Below the pieces are notes generated by a model, which saw nothing but the letters and a program-made list of their open reading frames with translations, ran no database searches and was not told the DNA's origin. This document shows positions 54,658 to 63,573 of a DNA stretch of 64,000 nt, piece after piece (within the stretch, counting starts at the first letter, position 1; each line of letters opens with the position of its first letter). The position numbers and the translations under genes are program-made. The stretch comes from Actinoplanes sp. NBRC 103695 (GTDB taxonomy: Bacteria; Actinomycetota; Actinomycetes; Mycobacteriales; Micromonosporaceae): assembly GCF_030269485.1 (NCBI RefSeq), contig NZ_BSTL01000014.1, forward strand, positions 62,001-126,000, written 5' to 3'.

Positions 54658-54664
54658 GATGGAC

Positions 54665-54699
54665 TGTCTACCAGCGCGTTCCAGCTTCGCTCCAGGTTC
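54665..54699 (-). promoter_or_regulatory. SARP-type direct repeats and -10 box at the SARP gene promoter
   Basis: On the plus strand GTTCCAG (54678-54684) and GCTCCAG (54689-54695) are separated by CTTC, an 11-bp period; a looser CTACCAG lies at 54668-54674. Read toward the SARP gene, the nearer heptamer ends 7 bp before TAGACA (54670-54665), a possible -10. That box lies 7 bp before the ATG at 54657. This spacing matches known SARP operators and suggests autoactivation and control of the divergent secreted-protein gene. Confidence 0.65.
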
Positions 54700-54761
54700 T
54701 GCGGGAATCCGTCACCCAGGCTCTCCCCGATGCCGACATCCATCACGCACAGGGAGACACC

Positions 54762-55355
54762 ATGACCGTCCGCAAACGGTGGTTCGCCGCCGTCGCCGTC
54801 GCCGTCGCCGTCCTCGGGACCGGAGCCGCAGCCGCCCACGCCGCGATCCCGAACTCCGGCACCGGCCTGATCAACGCCTGCTACAACACCGACAACGGCG
54901 CGCTGCGAGTGATCGACACGCAGATCGGGCAGAGCTGCCGCGGCGTCGAGCAGCCGATCAACTGGCCGTCAGCCGGCTCCCGGGCGACGTCCTACCAGAC
55001 GCCGCAGCCGGTCCTGCTGCCGCACGCCGGAGGCCTGGGGTTCACCGTGCTGGCGGGTCCGGTACTGCCGGCCGGCACATGGAACACCGACATGCACATC
55101 ATCCTGATCAACTCGACCAGCGCCGCGAACACGTTCCGATGCGGCCTCTACAACGGCGGCGGCGCTCTGCTGGCCGGTGACGCGCAGTCCGTGCCGGCGT
55201 TCAGCTACCAGAGCCTCACCCTGCCCAAGCTGATCACGCTCACCCAGCCGGACCGCATCAACATCCAGTGCCTGCACGACAGTGACATGCCAGCCGGCGA
55301 CGTTCAGGTCTACCACGGCGAGGTCATCACCGAGCTGATCAGCACACGTTTCTGA
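54762..55355 (+). CDS. Secreted hypothetical protein, about 170 residues mature
   Basis: The 197-residue product has a clear signal peptide (MTVRKRWFAAVAVAVAVLGT, cleavage near AHA-AIPNSG). The mature N-terminus IPNSGTGLINACYNTDNGALRVIDT resembles a short segment common in secreted actinobacterial proteins, with Cys residues likely disulfide-bonded. The rest is a predicted beta-sandwich (AGGLGFTVLAGPVLPAGTWN). I do not know a function. GGGAGA lies just upstream of the ATG. It diverges from the SARP gene and may share the SARP-type repeats. Confidence 0.8.
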   Translation: MTVRKRWFAAVAVAVAVLGTGAAAAHAAIPNSGTGLINACYNTDNGALRVIDTQIGQSCRGVEQPINWPSAGSRATSYQTPQPVLLPHAGGLGFTVLAGPVLPAGTWNTDMHIILINSTSAANTFRCGLYNGGGALLAGDAQSVPAFSYQSLTLPKLITLTQPDRINIQCLHDSDMPAGDVQVYHGEVITELISTRF

Positions 55356-55364
55356 TCGAGGGGG

Positions 55365-55398
55365 CGAAAGGGGCGGGCCGGGCGGTCCGCCCCTTTCG
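55365..55398 (+). terminator. Strong hairpin terminator after the secreted-protein gene
   Basis: CGAAAGGGGCGG (55365-55376) pairs perfectly with CCGCCCCTTTCG (55387-55398) around a 10-base loop that can pair further. It sits 10 bp after the stop at 55355. Confidence 0.85.
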
Positions 55399-55478
55399 GC
55401 ACTGTGGACATGCGTGCGAGCTACACGCGTGTTATACCTCTGCAACCGGTTCTTCGCCGGGGGGCGGGGAGGTGCTCG

Positions 55479-56411
55479 GTGGGTGTGGCCGTGGGCGTCG
55501 AGGGTCTGACGAAGACGTTCGGCCGCCAGGTGATCTGGGAGGACGTTTCCCTGACGCTGCCCGCCGGGGAGATATCCGTCCTTCTCGGACCCTCCGGCAC
55601 GGGCAAATCGGTGTTCCTGAAGACGCTGGTCGGCCTGCTGCGGCCGGATCGCGGCTCGATCTGGATCAACGACCAGGACCTGCCCACGCTCTCCGAGCGG
55701 AAGCTGTACGAGATCCGCCGGCTCTTCGGGGTGCTGTTCCAGGACGGCGCGCTCTTCGGGTCGATGAACATCTACGACAACGTGGCCTTCCCGCTGCGCG
55801 AGCACACCCGCAAGTCCGAGGCGCAGGTGCGGGAGGTCGTCGCCGAGAAGCTGGACATGGTCGGCCTGAACGGCGCCGAGCACAAACTGCCGGGTGAGAT
55901 CTCCGGTGGCATGCGCAAGCGGGCGGGGCTGGCCCGGGCGCTGGTGCTCGACCCCGAGATCATCCTGTTCGACGAGCCGGACTCGGGCCTCGATCCGGTG
56001 CGGACGGCGTACCTCAATCAGTTGATCATCGACCTGAACCAGCAGACCGGCGCGACCTTCCTGATCGTCACGCACGACATCAACACCGCGCGGACCGTGC
56101 CGGACAACATCGGCCTGCTGCACCACGGGCACCTGGCGATGTTCGGGCCGCGCGAGATGCTGCTGTCCAGCACCGAGCCGGTGGTGCGGCAGTTCCTCAA
56201 CGCGCAGCGGGTCGGCCCGATCGGGATGTCCGAGGAGAAGGACGAGACCGAGCTGGCGGCGGAGGCGGAGTCCGGCGAGGAGCTCGGCCCGCTGCCACCG
56301 ATCCCGGTGCAGCTGCAGCCCTCCAACAGAAAGCCCCGGGACGCCCAGCGGGAGCCCGGCCGGTGGTGCGCGGAGAACAACATCGAGCCGCCGGCCGGGT
56401 CGTTCCGATGA
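55479..56411 (+). CDS. mceG: Mce-type lipid importer ATPase (MceG/MlaF-like)
   Basis: The 310-residue ABC ATPase has Walker A LGPSGTGKSVFLK, Q-loop VLFQDGALFGSM, signature SGGMRKRAGLARAL, Walker B IILFDEPDSGLDPV and H-loop IVTHD. The SGGMRKR signature and FQDGALF are typical of MlaF/MceG. A C-terminal extension (about 245-310), acidic and Pro-rich, is longer than in MlaF. The GTG at 55479 is chosen for GGGGAGG 6 bases upstream. It leads an operon of two permeases and six Mce proteins and overlaps the first permease by ATGA. In mycobacteria mceG lies apart from mce operons, so linkage here is useful evidence for a self-contained system. Confidence 0.92.
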   Translation: MGVAVGVEGLTKTFGRQVIWEDVSLTLPAGEISVLLGPSGTGKSVFLKTLVGLLRPDRGSIWINDQDLPTLSERKLYEIRRLFGVLFQDGALFGSMNIYDNVAFPLREHTRKSEAQVREVVAEKLDMVGLNGAEHKLPGEISGGMRKRAGLARALVLDPEIILFDEPDSGLDPVRTAYLNQLIIDLNQQTGATFLIVTHDINTARTVPDNIGLLHHGHLAMFGPREMLLSSTEPVVRQFLNAQRVGPIGMSEEKDETELAAEAESGEELGPLPPIPVQLQPSNRKPRDAQREPGRWCAENNIEPPAGSFR

Positions 56412-57166
56412 ACGTCCTGGTGAGCACCGGCACCTTCGTGGCGTTCTGCCTGGACACGGCACGGAAGACGGTGCGACGCCCGTTCCAGGTGCGGGAGCTG
56501 ATCCAGCAGGCCTGGTTCATCAGCTCGGTGTCGATCCTGCCGGCCGCCCTGGTGTCCATCCCGTTCGGCGCGGTGATCGCGCTGCAGCTCGGCTCGCTGG
56601 TCCGGCAGCTGGGCGCGCAGTCGTTCACCGGCGCGGCGTCGGTGCTGGCCGTGGTGCGCGAGTCGGGACCGATCGTGACCGCGCTGATCATCGCCGGCGC
56701 GGGCGGCTCGGCGATCTGCGCGGACCTGGGCGCCCGGAAGATCCGCGAGGAGATCGACGCGATGCGGGTGCTGGGCATCGACCCGATCCAGCGCCTGGTG
56801 GTGCCGCGGGTGATCGCGTCGATGCTGGTCGCGGTGCTGCTCAACGGCCTGGTCAGCGTGGTCGGGGTGTTCGGCGGCTACGTGTTCAACGTCCTGGTGC
56901 AGGGCGGGACGACCGGGGCCTACATCGCCAGCTTCCAGGCGCTGGGTCAGCTGTCCGACCTGGCCGCGGGCGAGATCAAGGCGCTGGTGTTCGGGGCGGC
57001 GGCCGCGCTGGTCGCGTCGTACAAGGGGCTGAACGCGGGAGGTGGGCCGAAGGGCGTCGGCGACGCGGTGAACCAGAGCGTGGTGATCACGTTCATGCTG
57101 CTGTTCGCGCTGAACTTCCTGATCACGGCGATCTACTTCCAGGTCGTACCGCAGAAGGGCACCTGA
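56408..57166 (+). CDS. MlaE/YrbE-family permease A of the mce operon
   Basis: The 252-residue integral membrane protein has five or six predicted helices. The family signature REEIDAMRVLGIDPIQRLVV (about 115-134) links the permease to the ATPase, and ADLGARKI precedes it. It forms the inner-membrane core with YrbE B and MceG. Its start overlaps the mceG stop. Confidence 0.93.
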   Translation: MNVLVSTGTFVAFCLDTARKTVRRPFQVRELIQQAWFISSVSILPAALVSIPFGAVIALQLGSLVRQLGAQSFTGAASVLAVVRESGPIVTALIIAGAGGSAICADLGARKIREEIDAMRVLGIDPIQRLVVPRVIASMLVAVLLNGLVSVVGVFGGYVFNVLVQGGTTGAYIASFQALGQLSDLAAGEIKALVFGAAAALVASYKGLNAGGGPKGVGDAVNQSVVITFMLLFALNFLITAIYFQVVPQKGT

Positions 57167-57167
57167 G

Positions 57168-57959
57168 GTGATCCTCGACGACCTCGGCGCCCAGCTGGCC
57201 TTCCACGCCCGCGCGTTCGCCGCTGTGCCGCGGACGCTCAAGAGGTACCCGAAGGAGGTGCTGCGGCTGCTGGCCGAGGTCAGCTTCGGGTCGGGGGCGC
57301 TGGCCGTGGTCGGTGGAACGGTCGGCGTGATCGCGTTCATGACCTTCTTCACCGGCACCGAGGTGGGACTGCAGGGCTACCAGGCGCTCAACCAGCTCGG
57401 CAGCAGCGCGTTCACCGGGTTCGTGTCGGCGTACTTCAACACCCGGGAGATCTCCCCGCTGGTGGCCGCCATCGCGCTCTCGGCGACCGTCGGGTGCGGG
57501 TTCACCGCGCAGCTGGGCGCGATGCGGATCAGCGACGAGGTGGACGCGCTCGAGGTCATGGCGGTGCCGTCGCTGCCGTTCCTGGTCACCACCCGGATGA
57601 TCGCCGGGTTCGTCGCGGTGGTCCCGCTGTACGTGATCGGGCTGCTCTCCAGCTACCTGGCCACGCGGACGATGGCCACCGCCTACTTCGGGCAGTCGCC
57701 GGGCACCTACGACTACTACTTCCACCTGTTCCTGCCGCCGGGCGACGTGCTCTGGTCGTTCGGCAAGACGCTCGTCTTCAGCGTGGTCGTAGTGCTGGTG
57801 CACTGCTACTACGGCTACACGGCGAGCGGCGGGCCGGCCGGGGTGGGCGTGGCGGTGGGCCGGGCCGTGCGCACGGCGATCGTCGCGGTCAACATCATCG
57901 ACTTCTTCCTGTCCCTGGCGATCTGGGGCGCCACCACGACGGTCAGGATCGCGGGATGA
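57168..57959 (+). CDS. MlaE/YrbE-family permease B of the mce operon
   Basis: The 263-residue paralogue of permease A begins one base after its stop. The signature is RISDEVDALEVMAVPSLPFL (about 120-139), with AQLGAMRI upstream and several hydrophobic helices. An N-terminal amphipathic segment (ARAFAAVPRTLKRYPKEVLR) is typical of the B-type. The stop overlaps the mceA start (ATGA at 57956-57959). Confidence 0.93.
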   Translation: MILDDLGAQLAFHARAFAAVPRTLKRYPKEVLRLLAEVSFGSGALAVVGGTVGVIAFMTFFTGTEVGLQGYQALNQLGSSAFTGFVSAYFNTREISPLVAAIALSATVGCGFTAQLGAMRISDEVDALEVMAVPSLPFLVTTRMIAGFVAVVPLYVIGLLSSYLATRTMATAYFGQSPGTYDYYFHLFLPPGDVLWSFGKTLVFSVVVVLVHCYYGYTASGGPAGVGVAVGRAVRTAIVAVNIIDFFLSLAIWGATTTVRIAG

Positions 57960-59188
57960 GGCTGCGACTGCTGGGCGTCGGGTTCATCGTGGTCCTCCTG
58001 GCCGCGACGACCTTGTCGGTGCTCGTCTACCGGAAGGCCTTCACACCGGTCGTCACCGTCACTTTGAAGGCCGACCACACCGGACTCCAGCTCAATCCGG
58101 GCGCCGATGTGAAGGTGCGGGATGTGATCGTCGGCGAGGTCCGCGAGATCACCGCCGACGGCGGCAATGCCACGCTGCGGCTGGCTCTCCAGCCCGACAG
58201 CACGCGATGGGTTCCCGCAAACGTGACCGCGCGGCTGCTGCCGAAGACCCTGTTCGGGGAGAGGTACGTGTCGCTCGAGATGCCCGCGACCTCCCAGAAC
58301 CCCATAGCGACCGGCGCGGTCATCGGGCAGGACCGCAGCAGCAGCGCGCTGGAGCTGGAACGGGTGCTGGACGACGTGCTGCCGCTGCTGCGCACGATCA
58401 ACCCGGCACAGCTGGCCACCACGCTCGGCGTGCTGGCCGGCGCGTTGCGCGGGCGCGGCGACCAGCTCGGCGCCAACCTGAAACGGCTGGACGACTACCT
58501 GATCCGGTTCAACCCGCACGTGCCGACGCTGCGCACCGACCTCGCCCGGCTGGCCGACACCCTGGAGGCGTACGACGGCGCCGCCGACGACCTGCTCACG
58601 CTGCTGCGCAACGCCACCGTCACACTGACCACCGTGTCCGACCAGCGGGCCCAGCTGGCGGCGCTGCTGGCCGACACCGCCGACGCCGCCCAGTACGCGA
58701 CCGGCTTCCTGGACCGGCACGGCGACCGGATCATCCAGGTCGGCAAGGTCAGCGAGCCGGTGCTGGAGCTGCTGGCCACCTACTCCCCCGAGTACCCGTG
58801 CGTGCTGGCCGGCCTGGTCCGGCTGCAGCCGCGGGTCGAGGAGGTGTTCTCCGGCGGCCGGATGCACATCACCCTGGAGGCCACCCGCGACGGCGGCAAA
58901 TACGTGAAGGGGCGAGACGATCCGAAGTACGACGCGAGCGGCGGCCCGGACTGCAACGGGCTGCCCAGGCCGAAGGTCCCGTTCGGCCCGCCGGACATCG
59001 ACGACGGCTCCTCTCACGACGGCGGCATCGTCCCGGCGGCGATGGGTTACGCCGGGACCGAGGAGGAGCGCGGCGTGATCGACGTGCTGGCCGGCGCGGC
59101 CACGGGCACCGCGCCCGACCAGGTTCCGGACTCGGCGTCGCTGCTCTGGGGTCCGGTGCTGCGCGGAACTGTGGTGAACGAGGGATGA
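57956..59188 (+). CDS. Mce protein A
   Basis: The 410-residue cell-envelope protein has an N-terminal anchor helix (about 5-24). The MCE domain (about 35-115) has FTPVVTVTLKADHTGLQLNPGADVKVRDVIVGEV, and a long helical region follows with leucine-rich segments up to about 280 that build the transport tunnel. A Cys-containing C-terminal part is variable. The family assembles six different Mce proteins into a hetero-hexameric conduit for lipids or sterols. Confidence 0.92.
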   Translation: MRLRLLGVGFIVVLLAATTLSVLVYRKAFTPVVTVTLKADHTGLQLNPGADVKVRDVIVGEVREITADGGNATLRLALQPDSTRWVPANVTARLLPKTLFGERYVSLEMPATSQNPIATGAVIGQDRSSSALELERVLDDVLPLLRTINPAQLATTLGVLAGALRGRGDQLGANLKRLDDYLIRFNPHVPTLRTDLARLADTLEAYDGAADDLLTLLRNATVTLTTVSDQRAQLAALLADTADAAQYATGFLDRHGDRIIQVGKVSEPVLELLATYSPEYPCVLAGLVRLQPRVEEVFSGGRMHITLEATRDGGKYVKGRDDPKYDASGGPDCNGLPRPKVPFGPPDIDDGSSHDGGIVPAAMGYAGTEEERGVIDVLAGAATGTAPDQVPDSASLLWGPVLRGTVVNEG

Positions 59189-60222
59189 GCCAGAAGATCG
59201 CCTCGCCACTGATCAAGCTGACCGTCTTCGCGGCCGTCACGCTGGTGCTGACCGGGCTGCTCGCCGGGTCGCTGGGTGCGTTCGCGCCGGACGGCACCAC
59301 CTACCGGGCCCGCTTCACCGACGTCACCTCGGTGCTGCCCGGCGACGACATCCGCATCGCCGGGGTCAAGGTCGGCCAGGTCACCGAGGTACGGCTGACC
59401 GGTGCCGCCACGGCCGAGCTGAAGTTCACGGTGGACGAGGCGATCGAGATCCCGGCCAACGTGCACGCCACCATCCGCTACCGGAACCTGGTCGGACAGC
59501 GGTACGTGGCGCTCACCAACCAGGCCGGGACGGCACCCGCCCTGCAAGCGGACGGGATCATCCCGCTGGCACAGACCGACCCGGCGCTCGATCTCACGGT
59601 GCTGTTCAACGGATTCGGGCCGCTGTTCACCGCGCTGAGCCCGGAGGACGTCAACACCCTGGCGTACGAGATCATCCAGGTCTTTCAGGGTGAAGCCGGA
59701 ACCGTCTCCGGCCTGCTGGACCACACCGCGTCGCTCACGTCGACGCTGGCCGACCGGGACGCCGTGATCTCCCGGGTGATCACCAACCTGAACACCGTGC
59801 TGGCCACCCTGGACGACCACCGCGACCAGCTGTCCGGCAGCATCGCCACGCTCCAGCAGTTCGTCTCCGGGCTGGCCGCCGACCGGGCCGCGATCGGCGA
59901 CGCGATCACCAACATCTCGGGCGTCACCAGCGCCACCGCGGACCTGCTGAAGGACGCGCGGCCGGACCTGCGCGCCGACATCGACCAGCTGGGCAAGCTC
60001 AGCGGCACCCTGGCCGGCAACCAGAACGTGCTCGACCGGACACTGACCCGGCTGCCCGGCCAGTACCGCGACCTGACCAGCACCGCCGAGGACGGCTCCT
60101 GGTTCAACTTCTTCATGTGCGACTTCGACGGGCACATCCAGCTGCCGGTGGTCGGCGAGCAGGCGGTCGGGCCGTTCAGCTCGGACAAGGCCCGCTGCAC
60201 GGCGACCGAGGGTGCGCGATGA
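59185..60222 (+). CDS. Mce protein B
   Basis: The 345-residue protein has an anchor helix (about 10-30) and an MCE domain with YRARFTDVTSVLPGDDIRIAGVKVGQVTEV (about 40-115). A helical tunnel segment (about 150-300) follows. The short C-terminus holds Cys residues (FFMCDFDGH and DKARCTATE) and a WFNFFMCDF motif common in MceB/MceC. It overlaps both neighbours by four bases. Confidence 0.92.
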   Translation: MSQKIASPLIKLTVFAAVTLVLTGLLAGSLGAFAPDGTTYRARFTDVTSVLPGDDIRIAGVKVGQVTEVRLTGAATAELKFTVDEAIEIPANVHATIRYRNLVGQRYVALTNQAGTAPALQADGIIPLAQTDPALDLTVLFNGFGPLFTALSPEDVNTLAYEIIQVFQGEAGTVSGLLDHTASLTSTLADRDAVISRVITNLNTVLATLDDHRDQLSGSIATLQQFVSGLAADRAAIGDAITNISGVTSATADLLKDARPDLRADIDQLGKLSGTLAGNQNVLDRTLTRLPGQYRDLTSTAEDGSWFNFFMCDFDGHIQLPVVGEQAVGPFSSDKARCTATEGAR

Positions 60223-61181
60223 AGCGCGTCGGCGCCGCCGCGATCGTCGTGGCCGCCCTGCTGCTGTACGGCGCGTTCCACCTGGAGGACCTGACCCGGC
60301 TGTTCGGCGGCGCGACCTATCACGCGGCGTTCCGGGACGCGAGCGGCCTGGCCGAGGGCAACGAGGTGCGCATCGCCGGGGTCAAGGTCGGCAAGGTGAC
60401 CGCGGTCGAGCTCGCCCGCTCGGGCGGCGCGACCTACGTGCGGGTGTCGTTCGGGGTGGACGACGACGAGGTCCGGCTGGGCGATCGGACCGGCGCGACC
60501 ATCCGGATCAAGACCGTGCTCGGGCAGAAATACCTGGCGCTGGCGCCCGACGGCGGCGGCCGGCTGGCCGAGGACGCGGAGATCCCGCTGTCCCGCACCG
60601 CGTCGCCGTTCGACGTGGTGCAGGCGGTCACCGGGCTCGCCGACCGGTTCCAGCAGATCGACACCAAACAGCTGGCCACCGCGTTCGGCACGCTGTCCGA
60701 GGCGTTCGCGGACACCCCGGCGGACGTCCGCACGTCGCTCGACGGCCTGTCCCGCCTCACGAACACGCTCGCCGAGCGGGACACGCAGCTCCGCGACCTG
60801 CTGCACCACGCCCGCGGGGTGAGCAGCGTGCTCGCCGAACGCGACGAGGAGTTCCGCAAGCTGATCGCGGACGGCGACCTGCTCCTCGCCGAGGTGATCA
60901 AGCGACGGGACGCGATCCACCAGCTGCTGGTCACCACGACCGCGCTGGCCGGGCAGCTGTCCGGGCTGGTCAAGGACAACAAGGCCCGGCTCGCGCCGGC
61001 GCTGACGGAACTGCGGGAGGCGCTGGCCGTGCTGCAACGCAACCGGGACAACCTGAGCGACACCATCGAGACGTTCGCGCCGTTCCTGGACGCGTTCACC
61101 AACGTCCTGGGCAACGGGCGCTGGTTCGACTCGTACCTCGACGGGCTGGTTCAGCCGTTCACACCGGGACCGACGCGATGA
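60219..61181 (+). CDS. Mce protein C
   Basis: The 320-residue protein has an anchor helix (about 4-20) and an MCE domain starting YHAAFRDASGLAEGNEVRIAGVKVGKVTAV. Helical repeats with heptad character (about 130-295) follow, and WFDSYLDGLVQPF near the end is a common MceC finish. The ATG overlaps the mceB stop. Confidence 0.92.
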   Translation: MKRVGAAAIVVAALLLYGAFHLEDLTRLFGGATYHAAFRDASGLAEGNEVRIAGVKVGKVTAVELARSGGATYVRVSFGVDDDEVRLGDRTGATIRIKTVLGQKYLALAPDGGGRLAEDAEIPLSRTASPFDVVQAVTGLADRFQQIDTKQLATAFGTLSEAFADTPADVRTSLDGLSRLTNTLAERDTQLRDLLHHARGVSSVLAERDEEFRKLIADGDLLLAEVIKRRDAIHQLLVTTTALAGQLSGLVKDNKARLAPALTELREALAVLQRNRDNLSDTIETFAPFLDAFTNVLGNGRWFDSYLDGLVQPFTPGPTR

Positions 61182-62365
61182 GGCGGCGGATATTGGCGGC
61201 CGGCTTGGTCGTCGTGCTGGCGGGGGTGGTCGCGGTCGTGCTGCTCGGCGGCGGCCCCGGGCAGCGGCGGATCGTCGCGCACTTCACCAGCGCCGTCGGC
61301 ATCGCCGCCGGGTCCGGCGTGCGGGTGCTCGGCGTGCGGGTGGGCACGGTCACCGAGGTGGTCCCGCAGGGCGGCACGGTGCGGGTGGTCATGGAGTACG
61401 ACGCGGAGCAGCCCGTCCCGGCGGACGCCCAGGCGGTGATCATCCCGCCGAGCGTCGTCAGCGACCGCTACGTGCAGCTGACCCCCGCGTACGCCGGAGG
61501 TCCGGTCCTGCCCGACGACGCCGACCTGCCCACCTCGCGCACGGTGGTCCCCCTCGAACTCGACGAGGTGTACCGGGCGCTGGACGAGTTCAACCAGGCG
61601 CTCGGGCCGAAGGGCGCCAACCAGGACGGCGCCCTGAGCGACCTGGTCGACACCGGCGCGGCCAACCTGGACGGCAACGGCGAGAACCTGCACGACACCA
61701 TCGACGGCGCGAGCCGGACGCTGCGGACCTTGTCCGGCGGCCGCGACGACCTGTTCGGCACGGTTGCCGACCTGCAGGAGTTCACCACCACGCTGGCCGA
61801 GAGCGACCGGCTGGTACGAACCTTCAACGACCGGCTGGCCACCGCGAGTGAGCAGCTGGCCGGCGAGGGCGCCGCGCTGGAGGCGTCGCTGCGCAGCCTG
61901 TCCGTGGCGCTCGGGCAGGTGGCCGAGTTCATCCGCGACAACCGGGCGCTGCTCACCCAGGACGTGGGCGCGCTCACCGACGTCACCACGGTGCTGGTCC
62001 GCCAGCAGCAGGCGCTGATCGAGGTCCTGGACGTGGCGCCGCTCGCGCTGTCCAACCTCAACCTGGTCTACAACCCGCGCTCGGGCACCCTGGACACCCG
62101 GGACAACCTGCTCGGGCCGAACGGGCCGGCCACCTACGTCTGCTCGCTGCTGGCCGGGCTGGTGCCGGTCGCACAGGTGCCCGAGGTGTGCGTGGCGCTC
62201 GCCGAGGACCTGCAGCGGCGCGGGCTGCCGCTGACCGATGCCCTGCGCAAGCTCCTCGGGCTGCCCCCGGCGTCGAAAGCGCCGCCGAAGCAGCCGGTGC
62301 TGACGGCGCCGGAGGTGTCCAGCGACCCCACGCTGGGCGGAATCCTGCCTCGGAGGGCACCGTGA
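61178..62365 (+). CDS. Mce protein D
   Basis: The 395-residue protein has an anchor helix (about 5-24) and an MCE domain with VAHFTSAVGIAAGSGVRVLGVRVGTVTEV. The helical region extends to about 300. A Pro-rich C-terminal tail (LGLPPASKAPPKQP) is typical of MceD. A Cys pair (TYVCSLLAG, PEVCVALAE) may form a disulfide. It is translationally coupled at both ends. Confidence 0.92.
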   Translation: MRRRILAAGLVVVLAGVVAVVLLGGGPGQRRIVAHFTSAVGIAAGSGVRVLGVRVGTVTEVVPQGGTVRVVMEYDAEQPVPADAQAVIIPPSVVSDRYVQLTPAYAGGPVLPDDADLPTSRTVVPLELDEVYRALDEFNQALGPKGANQDGALSDLVDTGAANLDGNGENLHDTIDGASRTLRTLSGGRDDLFGTVADLQEFTTTLAESDRLVRTFNDRLATASEQLAGEGAALEASLRSLSVALGQVAEFIRDNRALLTQDVGALTDVTTVLVRQQQALIEVLDVAPLALSNLNLVYNPRSGTLDTRDNLLGPNGPATYVCSLLAGLVPVAQVPEVCVALAEDLQRRGLPLTDALRKLLGLPPASKAPPKQPVLTAPEVSSDPTLGGILPRRAP

Positions 62366-63573
62366 AGCGCCCTCTCACCGCCGCGATGGCGGTCCTGCTG
62401 ATCATCACCGCCGGCGGGTGCGGACGCTCGTCGAGCTACGAGGTCACCGCGACCTTCGCGGACGTGCTCGACCTGGTGCCGCGGTCGGCGGTGCGGGTCA
62501 ACGACGTGACCGTCGGCAGCGTCGAGGAGATCAAGCTCGACGGGTGGCGGGCCCGGGTGCGGATGTCCCTCGATTCCGGCGTACGCCTGCCCGCCAACGT
62601 CACCGCCGAACTGCGGCAGAGCAGCCTGCTCGGCGAGAAGTTCGTGTCCCTGGCGCCGCCGGTCGGCGAGCCCGGCACCGGGAACCTGGCCGACGGCGCG
62701 CACATCCCGATCGAGCGCACCGGCCGCACCGCCGAGGTCGAGGAGGTGCTGGCCGCGCTCGGCCTGCTGCTCAACGGCGGCGGGCTGGCCCAGCTGCGCA
62801 CCGTCAACGCCGAGCTGGGCAAGGCGCTCAAGGGCCGCTCCCCCGCGGTCAACGACCTGCTCACCCGGCTCGACACGCTGATCGGCGGGCTGGACGCGCA
62901 GAAGGCGGACATCACCCGGGCGATCGACGCCCTCGACTCGCTCTCCGGGCGGCTGGCCGGCGAGAAGGAGACCATCGGCAGGGCACTGGACGCGGCCGAC
63001 CCCGGGCTGGCCGTGCTGGCCGACCAGCGGGCGCAGCTCACCGAGGCGCTGACCGCGCTCAGCGACCTGTCCACGGTGGGCACCCGGGTGATCGACGAGA
63101 GCCGGGACGCCACCCTGGCGAGCCTCGCCGAGCTGCGGCCGATCCTGACCCAGCTGGTCAAGGCCGGCGACGACCTGCCGCAGGCGCTGAACTTCCTGCT
63201 CACCTATCCGTTCCCGGCCAACGTGCAGGGGCCGATCACGGCGAACTTCGTCAACCTGCACGCGACGCTGGAGCTGGACGCCGCCGTGGTGCTCGCCAAC
63301 CTGCTGGTGAACCCGGACGTGGGCGCGATGGAGCCGTCCGAGCCGGCGGACCCCGCCCCGGACAACAGGACGAAACCCTCGACTCCGGCGACGACCACGC
63401 CGCCCGTCGTGCCCGGCGGGCCGCAGCTCCCGAACGTACCCGGTGTGCCCCTGCCGAGCATCTCGGTCGGCATCCCCGGCGTGCCGCTGCCCACGCTCCC
63501 CGGGCTGCCGCTGCCCCTGCCCACCCGCGACTGCGGGCCGCTCGGCCTGCTCACCGGATGTGACCAGCCATGA
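62362..63573 (+). CDS. Mce protein E, lipoprotein
   Basis: The 403-residue protein has a signal peptide ending in a lipobox (ITAGGCGRSS), so Cys20 is lipidated as in MceE/LprK proteins. The MCE domain begins YEVTATFADVLDLVPRSAVRVNDVTVGSV, and helical tunnel segments follow. The C-terminus is Pro-rich with repeated VPGVPLP/LPGLPLP elements (about 345-385) before a Cys pair. The GTG start overlaps the mceD stop. Confidence 0.92.
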   Translation: MKRPLTAAMAVLLIITAGGCGRSSSYEVTATFADVLDLVPRSAVRVNDVTVGSVEEIKLDGWRARVRMSLDSGVRLPANVTAELRQSSLLGEKFVSLAPPVGEPGTGNLADGAHIPIERTGRTAEVEEVLAALGLLLNGGGLAQLRTVNAELGKALKGRSPAVNDLLTRLDTLIGGLDAQKADITRAIDALDSLSGRLAGEKETIGRALDAADPGLAVLADQRAQLTEALTALSDLSTVGTRVIDESRDATLASLAELRPILTQLVKAGDDLPQALNFLLTYPFPANVQGPITANFVNLHATLELDAAVVLANLLVNPDVGAMEPSEPADPAPDNRTKPSTPATTTPPVVPGGPQLPNVPGVPLPSISVGIPGVPLPTLPGLPLPLPTRDCGPLGLLTGCDQP

